Source: Carallia brachiata
Taxonomy: Eukaryota > Streptophyta > Magnoliopsida > Malpighiales > Rhizophoraceae
DNA: 64,000 nt
Direction: 5' to 3'
NCBI GenBank assembly: GCA_021464245.1
Contig: JADCRB010000153.1
Location: 744,001 to 808,000, forward strand
A program made the position numbers and the translations under genes. Shown here one piece after another: positions 37,091 through 49,567 of the stretch; position 1 is the stretch's first letter, and each line of letters opens with the position of its first letter. The notes below the pieces were generated by a model. It was given only the letters and a program-made list of their open reading frames with translations, did not search any database and was not told where the DNA came from.

Positions 37091-39028
37091 ATGGGGAAGA
37101 AGAGGAAATCGATAGCGACGAGCCTGGACGAGGTGGATCGGACGATGTACGCTTCTTTTTGCAGCGCCGCCAATTCCCTCTCTCAGCTCTATACCCAATC
37201 CATGAACCACCAAAAACTCTCCTTCCAAGCCGGTGAACGCCATGGCCTTGTAATTACATTTTAATCCCCTCTCTCTCTCTGTTTTTTTTTGATATTCTGC
37301 TTTAACCTGTCTTCGTTTGTATTTGCTATTTGTGTGGGTGTTTTTTGTATTGTATCTGCCTTTTTGTGGATACCCTTTTGTTCATGAATCAATCCCTCTT
37401 TTTTTTTTTTTTTTGGGCATGTCTTATTAATGGGTTTTTGTCCTTTGGATTGATAATTGAGGATAAATGATTATCCCTTTTTTTTTTTTTTTCGTTTATG
37501 AATATACATGGTTTTGTTAATTCCTGAGTGTCTTAGCGTTTTGAAAAGTAAATTGTTGCGTAGATGTATGGATTGGTGCTTTTGTAGATGGATTCAGATG
37601 GATTGGTGATTTGTATTTGCTTAGTGGCTTTGCCTGTTCGACGGTGGCTTTAGTTGCTCTGGAGATAATGCATTTCATTGTGTTATTTGGTGGATTGATA
37701 AAAGATTCATATTTTCCTGCATTCCGATTATATTTAAGCAATTGCAAATTGAGTATTAGGTCATTGGATGCTGTATTGGGGGTATTTGGATAGTTTCTGT
37801 GGTGGATTAGCACTCCCAAGGCTTGATCTTGAAAGGGTACGCGGGAAAATTTTTGTGTAAGGGATCTAATTGGAAGTTAATGTGTTTTGATTGTCTCTGC
37901 TGTTCAAATCACAGATTCAGTATGAGAATTTTTTATTTAACAGACTTGGTATAATAAACCTATGAAATTTTTTCAATGATGAAACTCAATTACCATCAAT
38001 TTCTTACCAAAAAAATACAAAAACTAAATAAATAAATAAATAAAGCACCAAGTTCAACATGTTTGAATGCCTTGGATTTGTTAGGGGTAGGGGTATGGGG
38101 TGTTGATGACTCTCCCATACTTTTTGTATTGCTCTGCACTAGATTGTGGTGAGCTTCCTTTTTTCGACTGAGGTTGATATGTTGCTCACTTAGCATGATC
38201 ATACTGTTCTCAGGAGAAACTTTATCAATGGATTTTGAGACAGCAAGAAGAAGAATCAAGGGTGACATCAGTTGATATCCTCAATTATATTCAGGTTTGT
38301 CTGATGGTGTTGGATATTCCTTCTGATTTGTTTACAAACTATAATTTCTGCTTCTTCTGTCTGTGCGAGATATTCCTCCTCATTTGTTCGCAAACTATGG
38401 TTTCTTCTCCCTTTCTATCATGTTTTTACCAGTAGTATTGTTGCCCTGCTTCAGCTTTGACACAATAGTTGGCACCATAAAATTAGAATATATTGTACCT
38501 TTGGTGCGCTCATGAGTTGCCCTTTCATATGGAAACCTGGAATATTACTCTTCTAGTTGAACCTTTATCATTCACTCTTGAAACGAAGTTGCCTATACCT
38601 ATAATAGCTGTCTCACATACTTTGGAGCTGTTATAGGTTACTGAAGATTAAAAATGAAAATTTTGGAGTACTTGAAATAGCAAATTATTTTGTTCTTGAT
38701 GCAGAACGAGCTGGAATATAGCATAGATGAGCCAGCGATGTCCCCTAGAGCACCACATCAACCTCAGAATTCCCAACCAGTTCCATTCTCAAATTCTAGC
38801 TTTCTGGCGACTTCAGGATCTTCTGTTCCAACAAGTGCCATCCAGCAGTGTGAACAACAACCCAAGAATACAGTTTTTTCAAATGCATTGTCCAGCCCCA
38901 TTCGCAGGAGCCTCCAAAACTATCACATTGCTCAGGGAGGCTACTATACAACAGCTGCTCCACCATCAGGACACCAGAACAGGGATCCGAACCCTCTCAG
39001 CTCCAATGATTCCTCAATGGACATCTAA
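37091..39028 (+). CDS. Conserved plant protein of unknown function (187 aa)
   Basis: Exons 37091-37249, 38214-38294 and 38705-39028 join in phase 0 to give 187 aa. The N-terminal basic start MGKKRKSIATSLDEVDRTMY leads into a conserved block with the motifs FCSAANSLSQLYTQ, KLSFQAGERHGLEKLYQWI and VDILNYIQNELEY (about residues 21-97). The second half is low-complexity, rich in Pro, Ser, Gln and Asn, and looks disordered (PLSSNDSSMDI at the end). No signal peptide or membrane segment is visible. The basic KKRK start could be a nuclear signal. I recognise the block as a plant-wide family but know no proven function. The long first intron (964 nt) holds AT-rich DNA only. Confidence 0.85.
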
Positions 39029-40301
39029 GATAGCAGTCCTCATTAATATCTTGTTGTTTGGTGTTTGAAAGACTTCAGAAGCTGTGAAAATACATTTCAG
39101 TTGGGGAAGAAGTACATTGAACAGTCACTTCATACAAGAATAATCACTTGATGATGTTGACTTGTTGAAGTTTGTGAAGAAGAGTAGCTTGGTTTGTGAG
39201 TTCGCATGGGGCAGTAATAGAATGCTATGTGATGAGCACCATAACCTATCAGTTTACCTTTTGCTGTCTTTTGAACTGGTTAATTTCTGTCTTTTATGTC
39301 ATTGTAAAGAACTTCAATGAAGTGATCAAGTGACTTGCAAAAACATTACTGCTTGGTGCATTTTATCTATGCTTTTCATGATTTGTTTCTAACCATGTAA
39401 ATTTTTTTGAACTTGTATATCCGCTTCATGTGGCTTATACGGCCTTGGGTCTAATGAATTTCTTGGGTTAAACATATTAGTATTTTGATGAATTTGCTTT
39501 CAGTTCTCGATACCCTGAAGGAAAAAATATTGGCATGCTAGGAGGTTGAGCTTTCCAAGCAGCTAGCAGCTGGGGTATGGGGCCGAGGAGATGGGCTGAG
39601 CTTTGCAATACCCTTGGGCTAAACCAACTTTCATAGAATTTGACGCTCAATTTGTGGTCTCCCCAATCCAAGTTCCACTGTTGACATAGTGGCACAATTG
39701 ACTGTTGCAGGGCACTTCTGTATCAAGTGGAGAAATGTTCATTTCGCAACTTGCTATGGCTGGGCACTATCTATTTTATCTCAGCTTCAAGCGTTCAAAC
39801 AAGTACACGTGGTGCTTATCTTCTACCCCTTGCTAAACTTTCCTAACACTCCATATGAATTGAAGATCTCGACTCTAACGTTACCATGTTTATTATTTTT
39901 CACACGTCGTCTCCCAACTGCGCCAGGCATGAATTCAACCAGTTTTCATACCCGCAACTAAAACTTCCTTTGGGTGTCTGCTATTTCACCTAATATAAGT
40001 AGATGCATCTTGTGGGCTTCTCGGCAGGTCCAACATGGTTCATGTTTCTATAATTCTTCGACGCCTTGAACCATGCCATAGTTTTAGGATCCATAATAAA
40101 GTAGAACCAAAATTGTAGGCGTAGCTGACAGGATTATGAAAGGAAAACACGTAATCTAACGATGAAGACACAACAACTGAGTGTTCTGATTGTTTTCAAT
40201 GTAACAGCTTCACTGGAACTGTCGGAAAGATGAATGCAAATTTCTCAATGGGGTCCAAACCATTCCAAACCCACATGCACCGGCCTCAATCTTATGCGGT
40301 G
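39029..40301. other. 3' UTR and spacer, no gene recognised
   Basis: Pyrimidine-poor 3' UTR-like DNA to about 39450, followed by sequence with short ORFs on both strands that show no family resemblance. Confidence 0.5.
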
Positions 40302-40315
40302 GCTTGACAAGAAAT

Positions 40316-40511
40316 AATTCAATGAGTTGACTCGAGTGGTTAAGCGTCTTGAGGTTCGTGTAAAGACGATTCATAATGAAATAAATTCTTGTGTTCGAAT
40401 TTTCACACAGTCAAATTTCTTTTAGTAAGTGGCAACCTCAATACTGTAAATAGAGAATAATCTCACATAAAAGCGTACGACGATACTTCGTGTCAAAAAA
40501 AAAAAAAAAAA
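40316..40511 (+). mobile_element. tRNA-derived SINE with target duplication
   Basis: An A box (tgactcgagtggtta, 40328-40342) and a B box (gtgttcgaattttc, 40391-40404) are spaced as in a tRNA-derived SINE. The element ends in a 17-A tail. It is flanked by the 14-bp direct repeat gcttgacaagaaat (40302-40315) and gctcgacaagaaat (40512-40525), one mismatch apart. The A tail plus the long duplication show LINE-mediated insertion. Confidence 0.88.
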
Positions 40512-40525
40512 GCTCGACAAGAAAT

Positions 40526-43500
40526 GAACGTCCAGCTCTCCTCTAGTATCACTTTCATATCACTTCCTACTACGATTGGTGAGCCTCCACACATATAGGG
40601 TCTTAGGACTAGGAAGTGATTGGTTATTCTTTCATCTATTCACTCCTTTTTTTCCATTAATTGGCAAACTTTGTTTTGGCGTGAAGTTGGCAAAAGCCCT
40701 TTGCTGCAGCTAATATTCGAAGACCCCACAACTCCTTTTTTGAGATAAAGATCATACGCATGTTTTTTGACTTTAAAAAGACTTCAAATTTGATTAAAAA
40801 AATATGTGAAGGATAAAGAAAGGGCAATACTCTAACCTTTTCGACCACTCGATCTTTGATCCAAAAGATTGGTCTGTGAAACAATTTAAATAAAGCATAC
40901 ATTTGCTTGTTAGGAGGTGTAAGCCAATTTCTTTTCTGACTAGTTGGGTGGAAGGAAAAAGAATTGATTCTACATGTCGTACAGCACACAATTTTTACTA
41001 GGAAATCAACCTTAAATTCCTGCATGCAGCGACTTCAAAGACTTCTTACTGCCCAATTTGTCCGAGGACTTTCGCATCATTGAATCGTTTGACAGTGGGC
41101 CAGGATCCATCTTAGGTTAACCAAACCCTAAAATGTTAATATTAATGATTTGTTTGGATTATGAAAAATTAGCCACAAAGAATGTTGTAAGAAAAAATTA
41201 TGAGAAAGAAAATAAGTGGAAAAACAATAATAAAAAAATAAAATTTTATATTTAGATTATGTGAGAGAATAGTAGAAAAGAAAGTTCATGATTGAAACTA
41301 CATATATGTCTTTATAAATAATTTAGAAGTGACATAAGATTGAAGGGGATAATGGTCATTATGCTTCAAGTTTTTTTTTTACATGGGTTTTTGATGACAC
41401 ATAAGGATATGGAATTTCATGTTATTTTTTTTAGATTTTTAATTTGACTAATATTTTTTAATAAATATAATTTATTCATAATTTTATACCATATAATAAG
41501 TATAATCTACTTAAAATAGAAGAATAAAAAAATAAATTATATAATATTAGATTATAAATAAATGTTACTTATTCAAAAAGAAAATAAAATTAACAATCAC
41601 TATATTTTCTAACATTTGAAAGTTTCTTAGGAGCTACAATTTCTTTCACACTGAATTCTTTCCAACCAACCAAACAAAGCTTACGGAAAATTACAGAAAT
41701 TTTTCTTTGAGCACGGAATCATGAGAGCACAGATACGTAATGATCCGAATTTTTGGATTGTGAAAGATATTTAAAAATTTTAAAAAATAAATAAATTATT
41801 AATATTATTAAATTAATTATATATTTTTAATATACTTTATTAAAGATATCTCGTTATCTTACTCAATTAAATACTATTATTGCATTGAGATTTTCTTTCT
41901 AAAGTCTCCTCTTTCTTTTCGGTCAATATTGAACGCTGCTCTCGTGGTTCCGACAAACCACTGTAACTGAATAACCTGTCCGATAAAGAATGCGAAAGCA
42001 GGCACAAAATGATGATGTAACTAGAGCTGTTCGCAATCAAGCATGTCTTTAAAAATGTTAACTGTGTCGGCTGGGTTGGATAGTTCAGTTAGATAATGAT
42101 GTTTGGGTGTGAGGAAAATGATTTAGTCAATTAATTTACTGGAACAAATCACTGAAAAAGGAACTCAACTCTTGATCACTCGACTCCCCACTCCCCTCAC
42201 TGACCATCGTGCCTTTTCTTTTTCTTTTTCTTCCCCTCTTTCTTTTTTAATTTTAGAAAACAAAAAAAAAAGGTAGTAATTATAGTTCTTACTAAAAAAT
42301 ATTGCATTGGTCTCTATAAAAGTGAAAAATTTAGATAGTTATAACATATTTCAATTCCAAAATAAACGTAAATTTAGTTTTATTATTTGTCTAAATAATC
42401 ACTCAAATTACGACCTTTAGTCTAACAACATTCTATATATATATAGCTATACCTATAGTCAATCGTGCCTTCTATGAAATGTTTGCCTAGCAATGGTTTC
42501 TACACATACGCTTTAATAGACGCGACATGGGTGTTGTTTCTTAGAATGACAGTATCTCAATCCACCACAGGGGACATGTGGTTTCGCTCTTCTTAAGCAA
42601 TCCTCACGAATGTGACTTCAAATTAGACTGAAAACTCGAAAGTTTCCAATGTGTTTTTCTTTTTTGTTTTTTTGTGTTTTTTGACCAGAATGGTTTTCTG
42701 CGACGAGAATTATGGGTCATGCCCCCGTATCTGTTAGCTAATAGGTAGATTACTTTTTCAGTGAACACCTCGTAAAGAATTAACAAAAATTGTCATCAAA
42801 TTGCATGGCACCCTAAATTATGACTCTTGAACATGCGAAGAAACGTAGGAACGCAACAAAATATATCAAAGTACGGTTAAAAAGATTAAGAAAGAAATGG
42901 AGATTGTGCTAGTAGCTAGCCTAGTAATATATTGGACAAATGAGCTTTTTTTCACAAAAAAAAAAAAAATAAATAAAGATTAATTGTAGATATATCAATT
43001 ATCGAATCTGTAAAATGAGGTTGAAATAATTTTTATTTGTATGTCTCGATCAATTCAACTTATAGGAAAGCATTCACCACTTAAGTACTGTTGGATTACC
43101 CTCAAGCTGAGCAAACCGTATTAACAAATCTAAAATCAAGTCACGTGAACACGGACAAATTAGCCAAAATTCAATGGTTAAAATTGTGAGACACTATCTG
43201 TAGGACTCAAATCCAAATAAAGAATAAAAAAAATACAATAAATTACTATCAAATTACCACATTAATAAATATATTTATTAAATAAGTTAATTATATAAAA
43301 AGCAGCCAAAGAAGCCAGACAAGCAAACAAAGGAACATACTTGTTAAACTCGTATTTTATTAGACTCACTGTATGAATATACCTTTTAACTATAAACATC
43401 TATCATTCTTTAATTAAATATAATATGTTTAATAAAAAATGTATCAATTACTCTCTTCTCATTATTAAAAGTGGTAATTTAGTGATATTCTAATATATTA

Positions 43501-44500
43501 TTTTTAATATTAATTTGAATTTGAATTTTTATATTGTCGCTTTCCCTAAGATATTAGGAATTCCATGTATCAGCGTGATATATAGACTTCAGACTCATTA
43601 AAGGTTTAAGGTAAATTTATTTAAATTTAATAATGTTCTACTAACATGTTCTCCCTATAAAAAAAAGGTTAAATAAGAATACCAATAATTTAAAAATTAA
43701 ATTAAATTTATAAATTTAATAATTAATATATTTACGATAATTTTTTTTAATATATAAAAAAAAATCTCTCCTCCGCACATAAAGGAAGCAATTGCTCCAC
43801 GTCAGGGGCTACGGCGCCTCTCAAAATAAATGAACTTTCGAAAAACTCTTACTGCACAAATTAATTTTTAATATAATAAATCGCTCCCTCTCCTTTTCTG
43901 ATCATAAAATTTTCTTATCTTTCACTTTTTTTTTTTATTAAAGTGATATATATTATTTTGATTTTATTAAAAATACCTCACTAAATATTCTTTTTTTTAC
44001 ACAAAATATTCGTTTTTATAAGTTGTCTCTCCTTAATGCATAGTCTCTATTCATATTAGAGGGTTATTACATAGGTAGACGTCTTTAAGTAAATTTCGTT
44101 CACACACACATAATTTATATATTCATAATTTTTTTATGTAATTATAATTAAAAAATATAAATAATATTTTTTATATTATTTTTTATTATTATAGTTATAC
44201 AAAATATAACCTTTATTACGCAAACCAAACATGCATGACCGCAGTTTACCGCCTGTGTTTAGGCATAAACATTTTCCGTTCGTATTATGACCGTTGCAAA
44301 AAGAGAGAAACAAAGGAAAATAAACAAATGAAAAACAAAACAAAACAAAACAAAAAACAAAAAGGACAGGGGGGCCCACCGCATCATACGCCCTGGAGTC
44401 GAGTCACCACCCTATGCACCTTTTGAATTAAATAATTTGAGACATAAGTAAACGCAAATCTTTGTAGTTTTTTTCTTTAATCCTTTTGTTTTTTCTTTTT
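40526..44500. other. Intergenic AT-rich DNA with a possible MITE
   Basis: No gene recognised. Between 41147 and 41685 the DNA opens with gatttgtttggattatg and closes with ccaaacaaagc, a weak inverted pair typical of degenerate MITEs; no target duplication was found. The ORF at 40657-41025 on the minus strand has no family resemblance. Confidence 0.45.
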
Positions 44501-44519
44501 CTATTCTATTTTTGGGCTG

Positions 44520-44653
44520 CTCATTAATTTATTTCCTGTTCGGCTTATTTCTAGCTTCCACGACAATTCCTCGCCGATTTATTTCATCCGACAAAGCCGG
44601 CGCCGCCGATTTGGACTCCGGAATCTCTCTCAGATCAGTCGTGTCGCTATCAG
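44520..44653 (+). other. Possible non-coding first exon (5' UTR) of the CaaX-protein gene
   Basis: A GC-richer stretch containing cttccacgacaattcctcgc ends at a good donor, tatcag|gtactt, at 44653/44654. It lies 1.4 kb upstream of the start codon, with no coding ORF between. A 5' UTR intron is a reasonable inference, but the acceptor (about 45910-46060) is not fixed. Confidence 0.4.
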
Positions 44654-45468
44654 GTACTTAATTTTCCGTTTGTTTCCCGAGAAGATGGTGGATTCCATCT
44701 CTTTTTTTTTTTTTTTTCTATTAAAAAGCAGAGAAACTTTTAAATCTTGAACTTTAGTTACTACTGTTCTCAATGAAGAAGCTGAGGCGGGGTGAGAGCT
44801 GTGAAGTTTTGGATTGTGCTGTCTGTTTTGTTCGGCTGCGTTTTGTCTGCAGCCAAACAGAGCACTGTGTTCTTACGGAGTATATTGTGAAGTGAAGCGC
44901 AGGCGTGCATGTTACTGACTGACTTCGATTTTCTTGTTTGTTTTTGCTCTTCGTTGCTTCATTGAAGCAGCCAGATCTTGAAAGCACTCTCTCTTTTTTT
45001 TTTTTTTTTTTGTTGTCCATTACGAGGCTCGTTCGTTTAAACTATGAGTTTTTACTCTCTTTTTTTTATAAATATCGCACATTTCTTTCTCAGGATTAGA
45101 CGTTTAAAATAGTTTTAACTACTGCAGTGTCCGAGGATTCTCTCCTGCTCGCTCGCTCGCTCTCACTCCCTGCGTGACACTGTCACATATGCGAAATGTG
45201 TGTGTGAATGTTTTTCTTCGAAAAGAGTAAATACATTTTTTTGGCCCAATTTTTGACAATATTTTTGGATCAGCTTCCAGAAATACTTTGATTTTGGCTG
45301 TTGTTCTTAAGTATCACAGTAAAAGTTTGTGCTTAGTAATTGCGGCAAAAATTTATGATTCTTGGCGATCTCTCTGTTTTTTTTTTGGTTTTCGATAAGT
45401 GATCTTTATTCAGTTCCCTCCGCCTCCTTGACTTGGTCGATTTAGGAAGTTATAGTCTGAACAGTTTT

Positions 45469-45753
45469 ATTAAGAAACCATTCCTTTCAAAAGGTTAAGC
45501 TGTCGGAAATGGCCTAGAATACAAATCATATATTACCTCTAACACAGCCCCACACGTGAAAGTCTGTTAGATTGAAAGCGTGAATAACAAACCCTTTAAA
45601 CCTGTAGAAATTCACAATTAAATGTGAGAATAGCAGAATTCGAACGCAAGACCACTTGGCTCTGATATCATATTAAGAAATTATTCTTTTCAAAAATTTA
45701 AACTGTTAGAAGAGACCCAGAATATAGATTATATTAACTCTAATGTTGCGCTT
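45469..45753 (-). mobile_element. TRIM-like miniature retrotransposon remnant
   Basis: Two ~81-bp direct repeats (attaagaaaccattcctttc at 45469 and attaagaaattattctttt at 45672) both end near ctctaa. They flank an internal stretch of about 120 bp. Just before the right repeat, ggctctgatatca (45658-45670) is one base off the reverse complement of the tRNA-Met primer-binding site. LTR, primer site, tiny interior and LTR is the TRIM layout. It is diverged and no target duplication is clear. It would lie in the 5' UTR intron of the next gene. Confidence 0.65.
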
Positions 45754-46065
45754 GGGTTTCCAGTCAATTTCTTTTTTCTTTTTTTTTTTGGGATGATACA
45801 GAGCTTCTGGCAGTAATGTTTTTACCAATATGTTTCCATTCTGCCCCTGCCCTTGTGAGATTCAATAACTTGTCTAGCTATTGATTGATGAAGGGCTGGT
45901 GTATTTCTTGTTACCAAGAGCTGAAGGAGCTATACAGTTTTGTGCTCAGATGATGAACTGATGCTATTGACAGTGGAAGGAGGAGGGTTCTTCTATTCTT
46001 CAGCATCTGGATATAGCAAGGGGCTGACCCTTCTATTCTTGGGTCAGAAACATGAAGACAGGCCC

Positions 46066-48197
46066 ATGAGAGTTTCGCCGTGGAATCAGTACCAGTTGGT
46101 GGACCAAGAACCAGACCCTGACCTTCAGCTGGCTTCTGTGAAGAACCGGCTTTCGCGCGCATGCGCTTCGTTTGTCTGCTTCGGTCGTGCTTCTGCAGGA
46201 CTTGATTCTCCGTCACATCTGAAAGTAGGCCCTACCCACCAACAGGATCTGTTTTCTGACAGGGGAAAAGATTGTGTGACAGAATTTGAAGATGATAATA
46301 ATGTTTCCAATGTTACTCTAAAGAGTAGCTTAAAGAGGCAACCAAAAAGAATTTCAGTTCCTGTTGGGGACAGGAGTCAACGTGATTCATTGGATGAGAA
46401 AGGTGGCAATATTGCTTGTCATACAGAAAGGAGAAAAGTGCAGTGGACGGATGTTTGTGGAAGTGAGCTTGCTGAAATCAGGGAATTTGAGCCAAGGTAT
46501 GCATACGTCTTCTTCCAATTTGACATAGTTTGTTCTTTACATGTGGTTTGGCCTCATATTTCAGGTATATCAAGGTGGACTATTTTGATGTCCATGTTAT
46601 CTGTGCACTCTTATGCATGCCTCAATAAACATCTGCACACAAGAAGCCATAAATCTATGCTCTATTAAATTTTGAACTGAATGTTTCCATTAGGAGATTC
46701 CAGTTCTTGTTTTTTGTTAACTTTTGTATGTTCTTCCTCTGTCTATTGGATATTACATGGTTTTTGTTTATTTTGGGTCCTTATATTTGTAAAATGTCAC
46801 TGAGTCATATGTCTAGAGTTGAAGTACAATCTTACAAGGATCACATTACTCATATTTCCTGGAAAGGTAATGTTATAGGTATTAATGTTTCTACCGACAC
46901 TTTAACTGATTATTAACGTGGAGGAGCAACTATCCTTTCGATGCCAAGCTCTGTCCTGAAATTCATAGTTTAGGTAATAGTACAGCATGTGACTTTGCAA
47001 AATAAGCCATGTTAGCTAAACCAAGTTAGACGTGTCAGTACTCTGAGCTTTATTCTTTCCGAATTAGTCATTGCCAGGAAGTCTAGAGAGTGGCACTCTG
47101 GTCAGGAAGGGTTTAACATTTTATTCTTTGATGGCATGTCTTTGTATTTCCAATGTGTTTTGTGGAAGCATCACTATTCGTAGAAGGTGATTGTTTGGAC
47201 ATCAAATCTTTCGGGAGAATTTTCAATTTAAGGACACATTGCTGGTTTCTCAAGTCAAAGAGATCATGTCATTTTTCAATTTTCAGCTATTCAAATTTTC
47301 TTTTCTGGTTGCAAGGGATTTTTGGGCTAATCTCTTCGAGTTTATACCATTGATTATTTGGGTCAGAAGTGTTGCGGATGTCAACGAAATTAGCATGAGA
47401 TGCCGATGTCCCACAAACGAAAAATAATACCTACTAGGTCACCATCTCTTGTTAGGATGATCGATTACTAGTCTTCATCACAAGCCATAGGATTTACCTC
47501 TTTAAGTCCCTGCCGCCTTTTTCAATGCTCAACAGCTGAATTATTATTATTATTATTTTTTTTTGTTGTGTCTGTTTGATACCAAAAGATCTTGGGAATT
47601 CATGGTCAAAAATAGAAGTATGGCTTCAAGACCAAAACTGTAATCTTTTTCATGCTAATTCTGCACTAATGCCTTTCCTTCATATGGTCCTGGACCAAAT
47701 CATATGGTGTCCATGGTCTAATGTCTTTTCTGATTATTCTTTTTCATTTTGGAAATGCACTGTGTGTTGCAATTTTAGGATGATAGGGTTCCCATTTCTG
47801 GTAGTCGTAGCTTCCATGTTCCCGAATATGGTACAGAAATGAAGCAAGACAAATTTGTGCCTTCTCTTCCACAGGTGGCTTTCGAATTTTCTGAGCCCAT
47901 TGTGAAAGATGGCTGCCCATTTCATTTGTTAAACATTCTTCTCAAACATGCCGCATGCACTCATTCGATAGGGATGCACTTTTCCATGGAGAACTCTGGT
48001 GGCTTTTTTGTTTTTGTCTTTTCTTCCTTCCTAATGGTTCCCATTTCTGTCTCATTTTAATTAAAATTCATAAATGATCCACAACATTATGGTTATGTTA
48101 CTGAAGTGGAGACCCATGAAATTACAGTGAAAGAGGTGTATCAGATGATGAGTTCGAAAATGGAAACGAACAAAGTTGTGCATGTGTGATTATGTAA
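46066..48197 (+). CDS. Conserved plant protein of unknown function with C-terminal CaaX box CVIM
   Basis: Two exons, 46066-46496 and 48128-48197, join inside a serine codon to give 166 aa. I chose MRVSPWNQYQLVDQEPD as start because this is the conserved N-terminus I know from plant relatives; the frame is open further upstream. Conserved parts are LASVKNRLSRACASFVCFG (about residues 22-40), a disordered acidic/Ser middle with LKSSLKR, and then RRKVQWTDVCGSELAEIREF before an acidic tail DDEFENGNEQ. The C-terminus CVIM is a CaaX box, and Met at the last position favours farnesyl transfer, so membrane attachment is inferred. KVQW fits the RVxF docking motif of protein phosphatase 1, also an inference. 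The intron (1631 nt) makes exon 2 easy to miss. Confidence 0.85.
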
Positions 48198-49567
48198 TCC
48201 ATCCATCCATCTATACCGGAGCTCAATTTGCTCGAGGTGCGATGATGCATAGCGCAGGTGTATGAAAACAAGGTGATGGTGCCATGGCGAAGAGTTCTAT
48301 CCAGCCATGCTCTATTGGATCGACCATCCGTGTCTATATTTAATTGGACCAGCATTTGAGTTTTGTTACCCTGATCTCCAGTCCACCCCACCCTAATTTG
48401 TCACTTGGGTACTTGTGAGCTTCACCCATTGTATTGTATTTTTTCTAAACAAATTCTTAATTAATGTGCTATATTAATTTTTGGTTCTTCATAATTCTTG
48501 TTAGTTGTGGTTGCCACTTTGTCAAAACCAATCCCGTGTGTTGTTTTGGACTCCTTATTAGTATGTGATAGGATTTATGGTTTTTCTCTCCTGGTGTAAC
48601 TCACAGCAAAGCTTAAAGGAAGAATTATTGTAATTTTTAGAATTATATTCACTGGATAGTCCCAAGTCGCCCAAGCCCTGAAGCCGCATTGGAGGTAATT
48701 AACATTTAACAGCATCAACCCGAGTCCAAAGGATGTGCAGCTTTTCTTTTATTCTTCTCTTCTTCCTTTTTTCCCCCTAGTCCCAATAACTCAAACATAT
48801 TTGTTTATCAATTTCGATTATACTTCAATCACTTGAGAAATCTCCTAATTCTAAGTGGCAAGTCATTTTGGTGCAAAAATTTTATGGAATTCTAGGAAGG
48901 AAAAAGTTTCAACGACAGAAGATTTTTGCTCAACAGTGTGTCTAAAAATAACAAGAGTTGAATTTTAAATAATAATATTTATATTTTTAATAATAAAATT
49001 TTATCACTTACTTTTTTATTATTAAAAATATGTTCGTTGTTACTAAAATTTATAATATTATTACTCAAAAACAAGTTGTCGGACTGCATTTCCCGGCCAG
49101 CCAACCGGAGCTCTTCTGGGAAATGGCTCCTTCAGTTCTTCACCTCCACTTGAAAACAAGGACCCTTGTGACTTTAGCCCTCCAGGCTAGTAGAATTTTG
49201 CGTTGTCCACATTTCACACGATGGAAGCTGTTAGGCGCCAAGCCCAATCTTCTGCCTCAAAGTTGACCAACTAACTTGGTCCAATAGCGTCCTCTATTGT
49301 ATTTCTCTCTCCTTGGAAACTTGGCCACTCCATATCCACACATGCCTCTTCTGATTGTGAAAAATAAACACCCCACACACAGAAAAGCAAAATCCCCCCT
49401 TAAAAAAGCCAAGAAATGAACTAAAAAATTGGGAAAAAAATGCAAGAAAAACAATCATAATCCTTCCTTAACAGGATTTTAGAGAGAGATAGAGAGAGAC
49501 ATAAACAGAAGGGTTTGGACTTGGAGAGATAAAGAGAGAGAGAGAGAGGGAGAGTAGAGAGAGAAAA
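48198..49567 (+). other. Spacer and OHP2 promoter/leader
   Basis: AT-rich spacer, then from about 49080 GC-richer DNA with ccaat-type and GATA-like text. A GA-rich leader with (GA)n tracts at about 49483-49563 lies immediately before the OHP2 start. No other ORF is supported. Confidence 0.5.

Noticed and set aside
36949..37236. 95-aa ORF overlapping the start of the unknown gene
   Set aside because: It is another frame of exon 1; the frame starting at 37091 joins correctly to two further exons.
40657..41025. 122-aa minus-strand ORF
   Set aside because: No recognisable domain, no supporting gene structure, AT-rich context.
45940..46065. In-frame upstream extension of the CaaX protein
   Set aside because: Relatives start at MRVSPWNQYQ; the upstream text is unlike a conserved protein and probably 5' UTR.
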